Below are positions 35,937 to 44,322 of a DNA stretch of 64,000 bases, piece after piece. The notes under the pieces are model-generated. The model did not search any database and was not told the DNA's origin. It worked only from the letters and a program-made list of their open reading frames with translations. The DNA is taken from positions 338,846-402,845 of the forward strand of contig NZ_MJAK01000002.1 in the NCBI RefSeq assembly GCF_001742745.1. Direction: 5' to 3'. The stretch comes from Curtobacterium sp. ER1/6 (lineage in GTDB: Bacteria > Actinomycetota > Actinomycetes > Actinomycetales > Microbacteriaceae). Position 1 is the first letter of the stretch; every line of letters starts with the position of its first letter. A program made the translations under genes and the position numbers.

Positions 35937-37282
35937 CGTCGGGCCGCCGCATCGGTCGTGGCCGGGGTGCCCGGGGCGACGGTGACGGGCAACCGTGCCG
36001 CGATCCGCCAGCCGGACGCCGTCGGTCCCGCGGCGAGGGTGCCCCCGACGGCGTTCGCACGCTCGCGCATTCCGATGATCCCGTTGCCGGACGGGCCGAG
36101 CAGCGGAGCGACGGACGGTGCGCCGGTCGTGCGATCGGGTGCGGCGGTGTCCTCGACGACGAGTTCGACGACCTCCGGGCCGATCCGGACCCCGATGACG
36201 GCGTGGTGGTCGTGCGCGTGCTTCATGACGTTGGTCACCGACTCCTGGACGATGCGGAAGGCCGTGCGGTCGGTGGTGCGGTCCAGCGTCGCGGGGTCGC
36301 CGTCCACCTCGGCCCGGAGGTCGACCCCCGCCGCACGTGCCCGTTCGACGAGGTCGGGCAGGCGGTCGAGACCCGGCACGGGGTTCCGCTCGGGCTCGGC
36401 ACCCTCGGACGCCGACGCAGACGCCGACGCGGTGCCCGGATCGCCCTGGCCGTCCACCGAGCGCAGGACGCCGAGGATCGTGCGGAGCTCCACCAGGGCG
36501 TCGCGGCTGGTGTCCCGGATGTCGGCGAGCGACTGCCGGGTCCGGTCGGGCAGGTCGGCACCGAGGTGGAGCGCCACTCCCGCCTGCAGGTTGATGAGGG
36601 ACATGCTGTGAGCGACCGAGTCGTGGAGCTCGCGGGCGATCCGCACCCGCTCGTCCCGTGCTCGTCCCTGCTCCGCCGCGGCTCGGCGCCGACGACGCTC
36701 GGCGGCTCGGTCGAGTCGGACCCGGACGAGCTCGGAGACGGACAGCGTCACCGCCACCCAGGCGACCGCGAGGAAGACGCTGTCGAGTCCGCGCCCGGAC
36801 CCCCGTCCCAGCAGGTCGTCGGCGGTCGGGAGCACCGCGGCGGCGATCGCCATGACGACGACGACCGTCTTCCGGCGTCCCCGGAGCCAGGCGTTGGCCG
36901 CCGCCATCGTCAGGGCCGCGACGAAGGGGCCGCGCGGGCTGACGAGCACGGCGTAGCCGACGGTGGTGACCAGGGTGACGAGCAGCACCGCGCTGGGCCA
37001 CCGCCACCGCCACGGCAGGACGACGACCCCGGCGACGAGCAGCGCGATCGCGACCGGACCGGGCTGTGCCGCATCGGACACCGCCGCGCCGAGCCCGTGC
37101 GGCATCCAGGGCGGTCCGCCCCCGGCACCCGCGGGCGCACCCGCCGGGAACCGGGCGGCGAGGAGCGTGCCGCCGACCTGCACGACGGCGACCGGCAGCA
37201 CCCGCCCGACCCGGGCGAACCGGCGGACGCCGCGCGCACGGTCGTCGGAGACCGCGAGGGGGTCGGCCGGTTCGGATCGCAT
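35933..37282 (-). CDS. sensor histidine kinase (HisKA_3 type)
   Basis: 449 residues: N-terminal membrane domain with about five helices (about 28-185), a basic linker, the phosphoacceptor H220 in IARELHDSVAHSM, and HATPase_c with N-box ESVTNVMKHAHD and G-box GNGIIGMRERAN. A Ser/Ala repeat (ASASASAS) interrupts the region between the two catalytic parts, and the C-terminus extends with Ala/Thr. The ATG at 37282 follows TAGGCT (37289-37294) at 6 nt, a leaderless layout. It is divergent from the SHOCT protein gene. Confidence 0.93.
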   Translation of the reverse strand: MRSEPADPLAVSDDRARGVRRFARVGRVLPVAVVQVGGTLLAARFPAGAPAGAGGGPPWMPHGLGAAVSDAAQPGPVAIALLVAGVVVLPWRWRWPSAVLLVTLVTTVGYAVLVSPRGPFVAALTMAAANAWLRGRRKTVVVVMAIAAAVLPTADDLLGRGSGRGLDSVFLAVAWVAVTLSVSELVRVRLDRAAERRRRRAAAEQGRARDERVRIARELHDSVAHSMSLINLQAGVALHLGADLPDRTRQSLADIRDTSRDALVELRTILGVLRSVDGQGDPGTASASASASEGAEPERNPVPGLDRLPDLVERARAAGVDLRAEVDGDPATLDRTTDRTAFRIVQESVTNVMKHAHDHHAVIGVRIGPEVVELVVEDTAAPDRTTGAPSVAPLLGPSGNGIIGMRERANAVGGTLAAGPTASGWRIAARLPVTVAPGTPATTDAAARR

Positions 37283-37341
37283 GCCCCGAGCCTAGGGTCG
37301 TCCCGCCGCGGTGCCGTCGGACGAGGGCAGGAGCTGTGGAC

Positions 37342-37357
37342 TACTCCCCGGGGAGTA
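37342..37357. promoter_or_regulatory. palindromic operator candidate
   Basis: TACTCCCCGGGGAGTA, a perfect 16-nt palindrome in the 215-bp gap between a histidine kinase gene and the divergent SHOCT protein gene. It lies about 60 bp upstream of the kinase start and 140 bp upstream of the SHOCT start, a typical position for a regulator site. Confidence 0.45.
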
Positions 37358-37497
37358 CACGGCGGCGGTGGGGCGGCCTCCGTACGACCGCGGGAGGAGC
37401 GGGAAGTGGGCCTCGACGGCGGACGCGGGACGGGCCTCCCGGCCGTCAGGCTGACACCGTCACCGATCCCGGTGACGCACCACGACCGGAGGCCACC

Positions 37498-37746
37498 ATG
37501 CACACCGCACTCTCGACCATCGCCGCCGTCGGCCCGTACGGGCACGGCGGCGGGTTCCCCTTCCCCGTCTTCCCGCTGTTCTTCCTGCTCGTGTTCCTGG
37601 CAGCGGTCGTCGCGTTCGGCGTCCTGCGCCGCGGCAGCTGGCGCGCCCGCTCCGACGCCCGCGCGGTGCTCGCCGACCGCTTCGCACGCGGCGACATCGA
37701 CGCGGAGGAGTACCGCTCGCGGCTGTCGGAGCTCGGCCGGAAGTGA
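37498..37746 (+). CDS. small membrane protein with SHOCT domain
   Basis: 82 residues: a short Gly/Phe/Pro-rich N-terminus, one transmembrane helix (about 24-43, PVFPLFFLLVFLAAVVAFGVL), and a C-terminal SHOCT motif (about 55-80, VLADRFARGDIDAEEYRSRLSEL). The SHOCT motif is a short oligomerisation module whose role in such proteins is unknown. The ATG at 37498 is preceded by GGAGGCCACC. Being divergent from a two-component operon, it may be one of its targets. Confidence 0.85.
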   Translation: MHTALSTIAAVGPYGHGGGFPFPVFPLFFLLVFLAAVVAFGVLRRGSWRARSDARAVLADRFARGDIDAEEYRSRLSELGRK

Positions 37747-37766
37747 GGTCCGGCCGGAGCCGACGC

Positions 37767-38306
37767 TCAGCCGGAGGTGACCGACAGCGCCGACGTGATC
37801 GTCGCCACGGTGTCGTCGACCGACCCCTCGATCGACACCGCGACGGCGGCCTCGTCGGGCTCCGGCCGCTCGAGCGTCGCGAACTGCGAGTCGAGCAACG
37901 AGGACGGCATGTACTCGTGGTGGCGGTGGGACTGCCGGTCGGCGATCAGTTCGTGCGAGCCGTCGAGGAACGCGATCACCAGGTCCGGCGCGGCCGTCCG
38001 CAACCGGTCGCGGTAGACGCGCCGGAGCGCGGAGTTCGCCATCACGCACCGGTGCCCGGAGGCCTGGACCTCGGCGATGCGTGCGGCGCACGCGTCGAGC
38101 CACGGCCACCGGTCCTCGTCGGTGAGGGGCGTGCCCTGCCGCATCTTCTCCTTGTTGGCCGCGGGGTGCAGGTCGTCGGCGTCGACGAAGGTGCTCGGCT
38201 GGCCTTGCTCGGCGAGGGCGTCGGCCAGCGCCTGACCGATCGTCGACTTGCCGGAGCCGGAGACCCCCATCACGAGCACGGGCGGGAGGACGTCGCGGTC
38301 GGTCAT
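37767..38306 (-). CDS. gluconokinase
   Basis: Phosphorylates gluconate to 6-phosphogluconate. The 179-residue protein has the P-loop GVSGSGKS (residues 14-21), the substrate region DADDLHPAANKEKMRQGTPLTDEDRWPWL and NSALRRVYRDRLR, all typical of the GntK/IdnK family. The ATG at 38306 follows TACTGT (38313-38318) by 6 nt. It is read divergently from gnd, whose product uses the 6-phosphogluconate made here, so the two genes share a control region and a pathway. No gluconate permease is present nearby. Confidence 0.94.
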   Translation of the reverse strand: MTDRDVLPPVLVMGVSGSGKSTIGQALADALAEQGQPSTFVDADDLHPAANKEKMRQGTPLTDEDRWPWLDACAARIAEVQASGHRCVMANSALRRVYRDRLRTAAPDLVIAFLDGSHELIADRQSHRHHEYMPSSLLDSQFATLERPEPDEAAVAVSIEGSVDDTVATITSALSVTSG

Positions 38307-38432
38307 CCCTCCACAGTACGGGCCGTCCGGTTCCCGTCCACAGTTGCTGCGACACCCGTGCCGTCCCAGGGCTGCGGTCGTACGGTGGCGGGAGGACCGC
38401 AGGCCCTCGAGACCCAGGACGAAGGAGACGAC

Positions 38433-39905
38433 GTGGCAGAGAACGAGCAGCCCGGAGACGGCGGCAAGGCGAACATCGGCGTGGTCGGCCTGGCCGTCAT
38501 GGGGTCGAACCTGGCCCGCAACCTCGCGTCGCGCGAGGGCAACACGGTCGCGGTCTACAACCGCACCTACGCCCGCACCCAGGAGCTCGTCGACGAGCAC
38601 GGGGACATGGGCTTCATCGCGTCCGAGGACATCGACGGCTTCGTGGCCTCGCTGGCGAAGCCGCGCACCGCGATCATCATGGTGCAGGCCGGCAAGGGCA
38701 CCGACGCCGTCATCGGGCAGCTCGCCGAGCGGTTCGAGGAGGGCGACATCATCGTCGACGGCGGCAACGCCAACTTCCACGACACCATCCGCCGCGAGCA
38801 CGACCTGCGCGACAAGGGCCTCAACTTCGTCGGCACCGGCATCTCCGGTGGTGAGGAGGGCGCGCTGAAGGGCCCGTCGATCATGCCGGGCGGCTCAGAC
38901 GAGGCCTGGGAGACCCTGGGGCCGATCCTGAAGTCGATCGCCGCGGTCGCCGAGGGCGAGCCGTGCGTCACCCACGTCGGCACCGACGGCGCCGGGCACT
39001 TCGTGAAGATGGTCCACAACGGCATCGAGTACGCCGACATGCAGCTCATCGCCGAGTCGTACGACCTGCTGCGCCGCGTCGGTCGGCACTCCACGGACGA
39101 CCTGGTGAAGGTGTTCGAGCAGTGGAACGAGGGCGACCTCGAGTCGTACCTGATCGAGATCACCGGCGAGGTCCTCAAGCAGCAGGACCCCGAGTCCGGC
39201 AAGGCCCTGGTCGACGTCATCCGCGACGAGGCGGGGTCGAAGGGCACCGGCGTCTGGACGGTGCAGAACGCCGTCGGGCTCGGCGTCCCCGTGTCCGGCA
39301 TCGGCGAGGCGGTCTTCGCCCGCGCGGTGTCCTCGAAGCCGAGCCAGCGCGCCGCCGTGCAGCAGGCGTTCCCCGACCGCCCCGACGTGGTCGACGTGCC
39401 GGACGGCTTCGAGGACGACGTCCGCGCGGCGCTCTACGCGTCGAAGGTGGTCGCGTACGCGCAGGGCTTCGACCTCATCATCGCCGGGGCGAAGGAGTAC
39501 GACTGGGACATCTCGCTCGGTGACATGGCGAAGATCTGGCGCGGCGGGTGCATCATCCGCGCGCAGTTCCTCAACCGCATCGTCGAGGCGTACGACAAGG
39601 ACCCCGAGCTCGAGTCGCTGCTGGTGGACCCGTACTTCGCCGACGCGGTCAAGGAGGGCGAGGCCGCCTGGCGTCGCATCGTCGGGATCGCTGCCGCCTC
39701 GGGCGTCCCGGCACCGGGCTTCTCGTCCGCGCTCGCGTACTTCGACTCGCTCGCGTCCGACCGACTCCCCGCGTCGCTGATCCAGGGGCTGCGCGACTTC
39801 TTCGGCGCGCACACCTACCAGCGCATCGACAAGGACGGCACGTTCCACACGCTGTGGTCGGACGACGACCGCCGCGAGGTCGAGCAGGAGCCGTCCACGC
39901 ACTGA
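38433..39905 (+). CDS. gnd: 6-phosphogluconate dehydrogenase (decarboxylating)
   Basis: Oxidative pentose phosphate enzyme making ribulose 5-phosphate, CO2 and NADPH. 490 residues, the usual long form. Visible: the Rossmann motif GLAVMGSNLARNLA, VDGGNANFHDT, the binding motif VGTGISGGEEGA, the catalytic-lysine segment GHFVKMVHNGIEY, and the C-terminal QRDFFGAHTY-like tail (here LRDFFGAHTYQRID). The GTG at 38433 has GAAGGAGACGAC before it. A 16-bp hairpin follows the stop. Confidence 0.97.
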   Translation: MAENEQPGDGGKANIGVVGLAVMGSNLARNLASREGNTVAVYNRTYARTQELVDEHGDMGFIASEDIDGFVASLAKPRTAIIMVQAGKGTDAVIGQLAERFEEGDIIVDGGNANFHDTIRREHDLRDKGLNFVGTGISGGEEGALKGPSIMPGGSDEAWETLGPILKSIAAVAEGEPCVTHVGTDGAGHFVKMVHNGIEYADMQLIAESYDLLRRVGRHSTDDLVKVFEQWNEGDLESYLIEITGEVLKQQDPESGKALVDVIRDEAGSKGTGVWTVQNAVGLGVPVSGIGEAVFARAVSSKPSQRAAVQQAFPDRPDVVDVPDGFEDDVRAALYASKVVAYAQGFDLIIAGAKEYDWDISLGDMAKIWRGGCIIRAQFLNRIVEAYDKDPELESLLVDPYFADAVKEGEAAWRRIVGIAAASGVPAPGFSSALAYFDSLASDRLPASLIQGLRDFFGAHTYQRIDKDGTFHTLWSDDDRREVEQEPSTH

Positions 39906-39926
39906 GCCGGTCTCCTTGCACGCACG

Positions 39927-39960
39927 GCACAGGCCCCCGTCGGACGACGGGGGCCTGTGC
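39927..39960 (+). terminator. terminator of gnd
   Basis: Perfect 16-bp stem GCACAGGCCCCCGTCG (39927-39942 with 39945-39960) closing on 2 nt, about 20 bp after the gnd stop. It also faces the converging membrane protein gene. Confidence 0.8.
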
Positions 39961-39992
39961 TGCCGACGGCCCGGCTCGGACGCCCGTCCGGC

Positions 39993-40679
39993 TCAGGCGA
40001 CGATGCGCTCCCGGGCCAGGTCGGCGACCAGCCGGGTGAGCCGCGGCCCCCGGCCGAGCAGCCGCCGCGAACCGGGAGCCGCCCGGACGAAGAAGGTCGC
40101 CACCGCGGCGGTGTCGTCCGGCCGCACGTAGTGCATCGCGACGGCGCTCGCGTTCCGCTGGCCGGTCACGTCCTCGATCCCGACGTGCACCATCCGGCTC
40201 CACCGGATCACGAGCAGCCGCGTGGCCCGACGCTCCTCGAGCTCCCACAGACTGGCCTCGGTCGCACCGAACGCCCACGTCACCCGGTCGCCGAGCGTCG
40301 CCTCGGGACGGGCGTCGTGCACGTCGGCACGGAGTTCGGGTGTGGGGGCGGCCGGGACGAGCCAGACGGTCGGGTCGATCCGCCGGATCGCGAGGGCGAG
40401 GGCCTCGTCGGCGCGACGACGACGCACCGACCGGGCGCGGACGACCGCGACCACGACCGCTGCGACCCCCACGGTCACGGCGACGGCCTCGGCGATGCCG
40501 AAGAAGGTGAGTCCGGTGTGCGGGGCGGACGCGACGACGACGATGCGGCTGACGACGAGTGCGGTCCAGATCCCGAGGAGGACCCAGCGCAGCACCGCGA
40601 GGCGTCGCGCGACCGGGCTCGTCGGGCGTGACGGACGCCGAGGACCGCGACGGGCTCGGCGGTCTGGTCGGTCCAACAC
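39993..40679 (-). CDS. hypothetical membrane protein
   Basis: 228 residues from GTG 40679, with GGGAGC upstream. A very basic N-terminus is followed by two transmembrane helices (about 30-52 and 60-82) and a soluble C-terminal domain of about 140 residues that contains WAFGATEASLWELEERRATRLLVIRWSRMVHVGIEDV. I do not recognise the family. It converges on gnd and is divergent from the molybdopterin oxidoreductase gene. Confidence 0.72.
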   Translation of the reverse strand: MLDRPDRRARRGPRRPSRPTSPVARRLAVLRWVLLGIWTALVVSRIVVVASAPHTGLTFFGIAEAVAVTVGVAAVVVAVVRARSVRRRRADEALALAIRRIDPTVWLVPAAPTPELRADVHDARPEATLGDRVTWAFGATEASLWELEERRATRLLVIRWSRMVHVGIEDVTGQRNASAVAMHYVRPDDTAAVATFFVRAAPGSRRLLGRGPRLTRLVADLARERIVA

Positions 40680-40800
40680 GCTCCCGATCCTCGCACGGCC
40701 GTCGCCGGTGCCGCTGGCCCGCCGCCGTGAACGCTCGACGAACCCGTCTGCCGCGCCGACTGTCAGCCCGTCCGCGGCCCGGTCGACCTACGCTGCACGG

Positions 40801-42408
40801 GTGAGCACGACAGCGTCCCCGAGCACGGCACCGGCCCCGCCAGCAGCACCGACGCCGCTCCGTCGGCCGCGCCTGCTCGCCGCCGCGTGCGGGGTCGTCG
40901 CGATCGTGGCCTTCCTCGCCGTGGCCGAGCTCGGCGCCCTGCTGCTCGGCGGTGCCGGCAGTCCGCTCGTCGCGGTCGGCTCCGCGGTCATCGACCTCGC
41001 TCCCCCGGCTGCCAAGAACGTGATGGTCGGACTCTTCGGGACCGGTGACAAGGTCGCGCTGTTCGTGCTGATGGCCGTCATCACCGTCGCCGTGAGCGCG
41101 GGAGCGGGGGTCCTCGAGCGCGCCCGTCCGCCGTTCGGTGCCCTCGTCTTCGCCGTCGGTGGCGCGCTCGCGCTGTTCGGCGTGACGACCCGGTCGGGCA
41201 GCGGCACGTGGGACGGCGCGCCGACCGTGCTCGGTGTCGCGGCGGCCGTGGTCGTGCTCCGGGTCCTGCTGCAGAAGCTCCGACGGTGGGAGGCGGCGGC
41301 AGCGGTGCCGTCCGCGTCGCCGCGACCGGCAGCGACCGAACGGCGGGCCTTCCTCGTGTGGGGCGTCGCGACAGCCGCCGCCGCTGTGGTGATGGGCGGG
41401 GCCTCCCGCATCGGCACCGCCTCGCTGCAGGCGGCGGCGGCCGCCCGCCGAGCGATCCGCCTGCCGGCCGCGGCGTCACGCGAGACCGCCGTCCCCGCGG
41501 GCGCGTCCCTCGACGTCGACGGCGTCACCCCGTACGTCACGCCGAACGCCGACTTCTACCGCATCGACACCGCGCTCCGGGTGCCGTCGATCGACCCGGC
41601 CGACTGGCGGCTCCGCATCCACGGCGCCGTGGACCGGGAGGTCGAGCTCACGTGGGACGAGTTGCTCGCCCTGCCGCTCGAGGAGCACATGGCGACCCTC
41701 AGCTGCGTGTCGAACGAGGTCGGCGGGGACCTCATCGGCAACGCACTCTGGCTCGGCTACCCGATCCGGTCGCTCCTGGCACGGGCAGGGGTGCACGACG
41801 ACGCGGACATGGTGCTCTCACGGAGCATCGACGGGTTCTCCGCCGGTACTCCGCTCGACGTGCTGCAGGACGAGGACACGGCAGCGCTGCTGGCGGTGGG
41901 CATGAACGGCGACCCCCTGCCGCCCGAGCACGGCTTCCCGGTGCGGATGGTCGTGCCCGGGCTCTTCGGCTACGTCTCCGCGACGAAGTGGGTCACGGAG
42001 CTCGAGGTCACCCGCTTCGCGGACGCCCAGGGCTACTGGACGCCCCGCGGCTGGTCGGAGCGCGGACCCGTCAAGCTCGAGTCCCGGATCGACACGCCCC
42101 GCGGCGGTGCCTCGCTGCCCGCAGGCGAGCCGGTCGCGATCGCCGGCGTGGCCTGGCACCCGCACACCGGGGTGAAGGGCGTGCAGGTCCGCATCGACGA
42201 CGGGGCGTGGCAGGACGCCGAGCTCGCGGACTCCGTGTCGGCGGACACCTGGCGGCAGTGGGTCCACCGCTGGACCCCGTCGGCGGGCTCGCACCGCATC
42301 GAGGTCCGGGCGACGAGCGCGGACGGCCAGGTGCAGACGAGCGTCCAGCGCCCGCCCGCACCGAACGGCGCGACCGGCTGGCACACCGTGCAGGTCAGCG
42401 TCAGCTGA
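40801..42408 (+). CDS. membrane-anchored molybdopterin oxidoreductase (sulfite oxidase family)
   Basis: 535 residues. An N-terminal membrane domain of four or five helices (about 25-160, then one at 183-200) is fused to a periplasm-side sulfite-oxidase-fold domain. The cysteine that binds molybdenum is C302 in ATLSCVSNEVGGDLIGN. The last 105 residues form the dimerisation domain of the family (from RIDTPRGGASLPAG). The substrate is not known; related proteins are called SuoX- or YedY-like. The GTG at 40801 follows TACGCT (40789-40794) by 6 nt. No molybdenum cofactor genes are close. Confidence 0.9.
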   Translation: MSTTASPSTAPAPPAAPTPLRRPRLLAAACGVVAIVAFLAVAELGALLLGGAGSPLVAVGSAVIDLAPPAAKNVMVGLFGTGDKVALFVLMAVITVAVSAGAGVLERARPPFGALVFAVGGALALFGVTTRSGSGTWDGAPTVLGVAAAVVVLRVLLQKLRRWEAAAAVPSASPRPAATERRAFLVWGVATAAAAVVMGGASRIGTASLQAAAAARRAIRLPAAASRETAVPAGASLDVDGVTPYVTPNADFYRIDTALRVPSIDPADWRLRIHGAVDREVELTWDELLALPLEEHMATLSCVSNEVGGDLIGNALWLGYPIRSLLARAGVHDDADMVLSRSIDGFSAGTPLDVLQDEDTAALLAVGMNGDPLPPEHGFPVRMVVPGLFGYVSATKWVTELEVTRFADAQGYWTPRGWSERGPVKLESRIDTPRGGASLPAGEPVAIAGVAWHPHTGVKGVQVRIDDGAWQDAELADSVSADTWRQWVHRWTPSAGSHRIEVRATSADGQVQTSVQRPPAPNGATGWHTVQVSVS

Positions 42409-42456
42409 CCCGACGACCACGGTCGGCGCCGGACCTGCCGACCGCGGCACCGCGCG

Positions 42457-43242
42457 TCAGGACGGACGGACCGCCACGACGCACGTGCCGTCGACCTCGT
42501 CGTCGGTCTCGACCGCGATCGCGAAGCCCGCGGCTGCGAAGGCCGCGGCGGACGCGGCGGCCTGCTCCGCGGACACCTCGATGACGACCGCACCACCGGG
42601 ACGCAGCCACTCCCCCGCTCCGGCCGCGATGCGCCGGTGCACGTCGAGACCGTCCGCGCCGCCGTCGAGCGCGACCCGCCGTTCGTGGTCGCGTGCCTCG
42701 GTCGGCATCGTCGCCACCGCGCCCGTCGGCACGTAGGGCGCGTTCACGGCGAGGACGTCGACGGCGCCGCGGAAGCGCTCCGGCAGGGGGTCGAAGAGGT
42801 CGCCGAGCACGACGATCCCGCGGTCGCCGATGTTCTCGGCCGCGACGTCGACCGCGTCCGGGTCGATGTCCGCGGCGACCAGGTCGAGCGCTCCGACGCG
42901 TCCGAGCAGCGCCACCGAGACCGCACCGACGCCGCAGCACAGGTCGACCACCCGGTCGTAGCGCTGCAGCCGCCGCGCAGCGTGCTCGACGACGACCGTC
43001 GTGCGGGTCCGGGGCACGAACACCCCGGGCACGACGCGGACACGGTGCCCGTCGAACGCCGCCCACCCGAGCACGACCTCGAGCGGCTCACCCGCGAGCC
43101 GCCGCTGGACCAGTCCGCGCAGCCGCACGGGGTCGCCGTCACCGGCGTCGAGGAGCAGGTCGGCCTCGTCCTCGGCGAAGACGCTGCCGGCGGCACGGAG
43201 ACGCGCCGCGAGCGCGGCGCGGGCGGGATGGACGGGAGGCAC
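42457..43242 (-). CDS. PrmC-related protein methyltransferase
   Basis: 261 residues, like the glutamine methyltransferase PrmC/HemK but of the side branch with unknown substrate. SAM motif I is DLCCGVGAVSVALL (about 100-113). The catalytic NPPY of PrmC is NAPY here (N167-Y170, in VNAPYVPTGAV), a known feature of that side branch (TIGR03704). It probably methylates a Gln or Asn in some translation-linked protein, but that is inference. It lies 47 bp after the stop of prs on the same strand. Confidence 0.87.
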   Translation of the reverse strand: MPPVHPARAALAARLRAAGSVFAEDEADLLLDAGDGDPVRLRGLVQRRLAGEPLEVVLGWAAFDGHRVRVVPGVFVPRTRTTVVVEHAARRLQRYDRVVDLCCGVGAVSVALLGRVGALDLVAADIDPDAVDVAAENIGDRGIVVLGDLFDPLPERFRGAVDVLAVNAPYVPTGAVATMPTEARDHERRVALDGGADGLDVHRRIAAGAGEWLRPGGAVVIEVSAEQAAASAAAFAAAGFAIAVETDDEVDGTCVVAVRPS

Positions 43243-43289
43243 GACGTCAGCCCGCCGCCCGGCTCACGGACGGCGCGTGGCCGGCTCGG

Positions 43290-44267
43290 TCAGGCAGCAC
43301 CGTCGAACATCGAGGTCACGGAGCCGTCGTCGAACACCTCGTGGATGGCGCGGGCGATCAGCGGGGCGATCGGCAGGACCTCGAGGCGGTCCCAGCGCTT
43401 GTCCTCCGGCAGCGGCAGCGTGTCGGTCACGACCACGCGGTCGATGAACTCGCTCTGCAGGAGCTCGGTGGCCGGGTCGGAGAACACCGCGTGGGTGGCG
43501 GCGACGACCACGCCGGTCGCGCCGGCGTTCTTCAGCGCCTCGGCCGCCTTCGCGATGGTCCGGCCGGTGTCGATGAGGTCGTCGACGAGCAGGCAGACCC
43601 GTCCGGAGACGTCACCGACGATCTCGTGCACCGAGACCTGGTTCGGCACGAGCGGGTCGCGGCGCTTGTGGATGATCGCGAGCGGGGCACCGAGCTTCTC
43701 GGACCAGATGTCGGCGACGCGGACGCGCCCCATGTCCGGCGAGACGACGGTCAGCGTCTTCGGGTCGAGGATCTGCTGGAAGCGCTCGAGGAGCACGGGC
43801 ATCGCGAAGAGGTGGTCGACGGGGCCGTCGAAGAAGCCCTGGATCTGCGCCGCGTGCAGGTCGACGCTCATGATCCGGTGCGCGCCCGCGGCCTTGAACA
43901 GGTCCGCGACGAGCCGGGCCGAGATCGGCTCACGCCCGCGGCCCTTCTTGTCCTGGCGCGCGTAGGGGTAGAACGGCGCGACGACGGTGATCCGCTTGGC
44001 CGAGGCACGCTTCAGGGCGTCGACCATGATGAGCTGCTCCATGAGCCACTCGTTGATCGGCGCGGTGTGCGACTGGATGACGAACGCGTCGCACCCGCGG
44101 ACCGACTCGTCGAAGCGCGCGTAGAGCTCGCCGTTCGCGAAGGTCCGTGCATCGGTCGGCACCAGCTCGACACCGAGCTCTTCGGCGATCTGCTCCGAGA
44201 GTTCCGGGTGGGCCCGACCCGACACGAGGACGAGTCGTTTCTGGCCCGTGGTCTTGATTCCGGACAA
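43290..44267 (-). CDS. prs: ribose-phosphate diphosphokinase
   Basis: Makes PRPP from ribose 5-phosphate and ATP for nucleotide, His and Trp synthesis. 325 residues with the family landmarks FANGELYARFDESVRG, the ATP-binding YPYARQDKKGRGREPIS, the metal-binding DLHAAQIQGFF, and the PRPP loop LLVDDLIDTGRT. I use the TTG at 44267, which fits the family N-terminus SGIKTTGQKRLVLVSG; no ATG is available nearby. It follows glmU on the same strand by 55 bp, the usual glmU-prs operon. Confidence 0.96.
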   Translation of the reverse strand: MSGIKTTGQKRLVLVSGRAHPELSEQIAEELGVELVPTDARTFANGELYARFDESVRGCDAFVIQSHTAPINEWLMEQLIMVDALKRASAKRITVVAPFYPYARQDKKGRGREPISARLVADLFKAAGAHRIMSVDLHAAQIQGFFDGPVDHLFAMPVLLERFQQILDPKTLTVVSPDMGRVRVADIWSEKLGAPLAIIHKRRDPLVPNQVSVHEIVGDVSGRVCLLVDDLIDTGRTIAKAAEALKNAGATGVVVAATHAVFSDPATELLQSEFIDRVVVTDTLPLPEDKRWDRLEVLPIAPLIARAIHEVFDDGSVTSMFDGAA

Positions 44268-44322
44268 GTGCGGTGCTCACTCCCTGACCCGCTCGGGGTC
44301 GTCTCGATCGACCCGACCGCCG

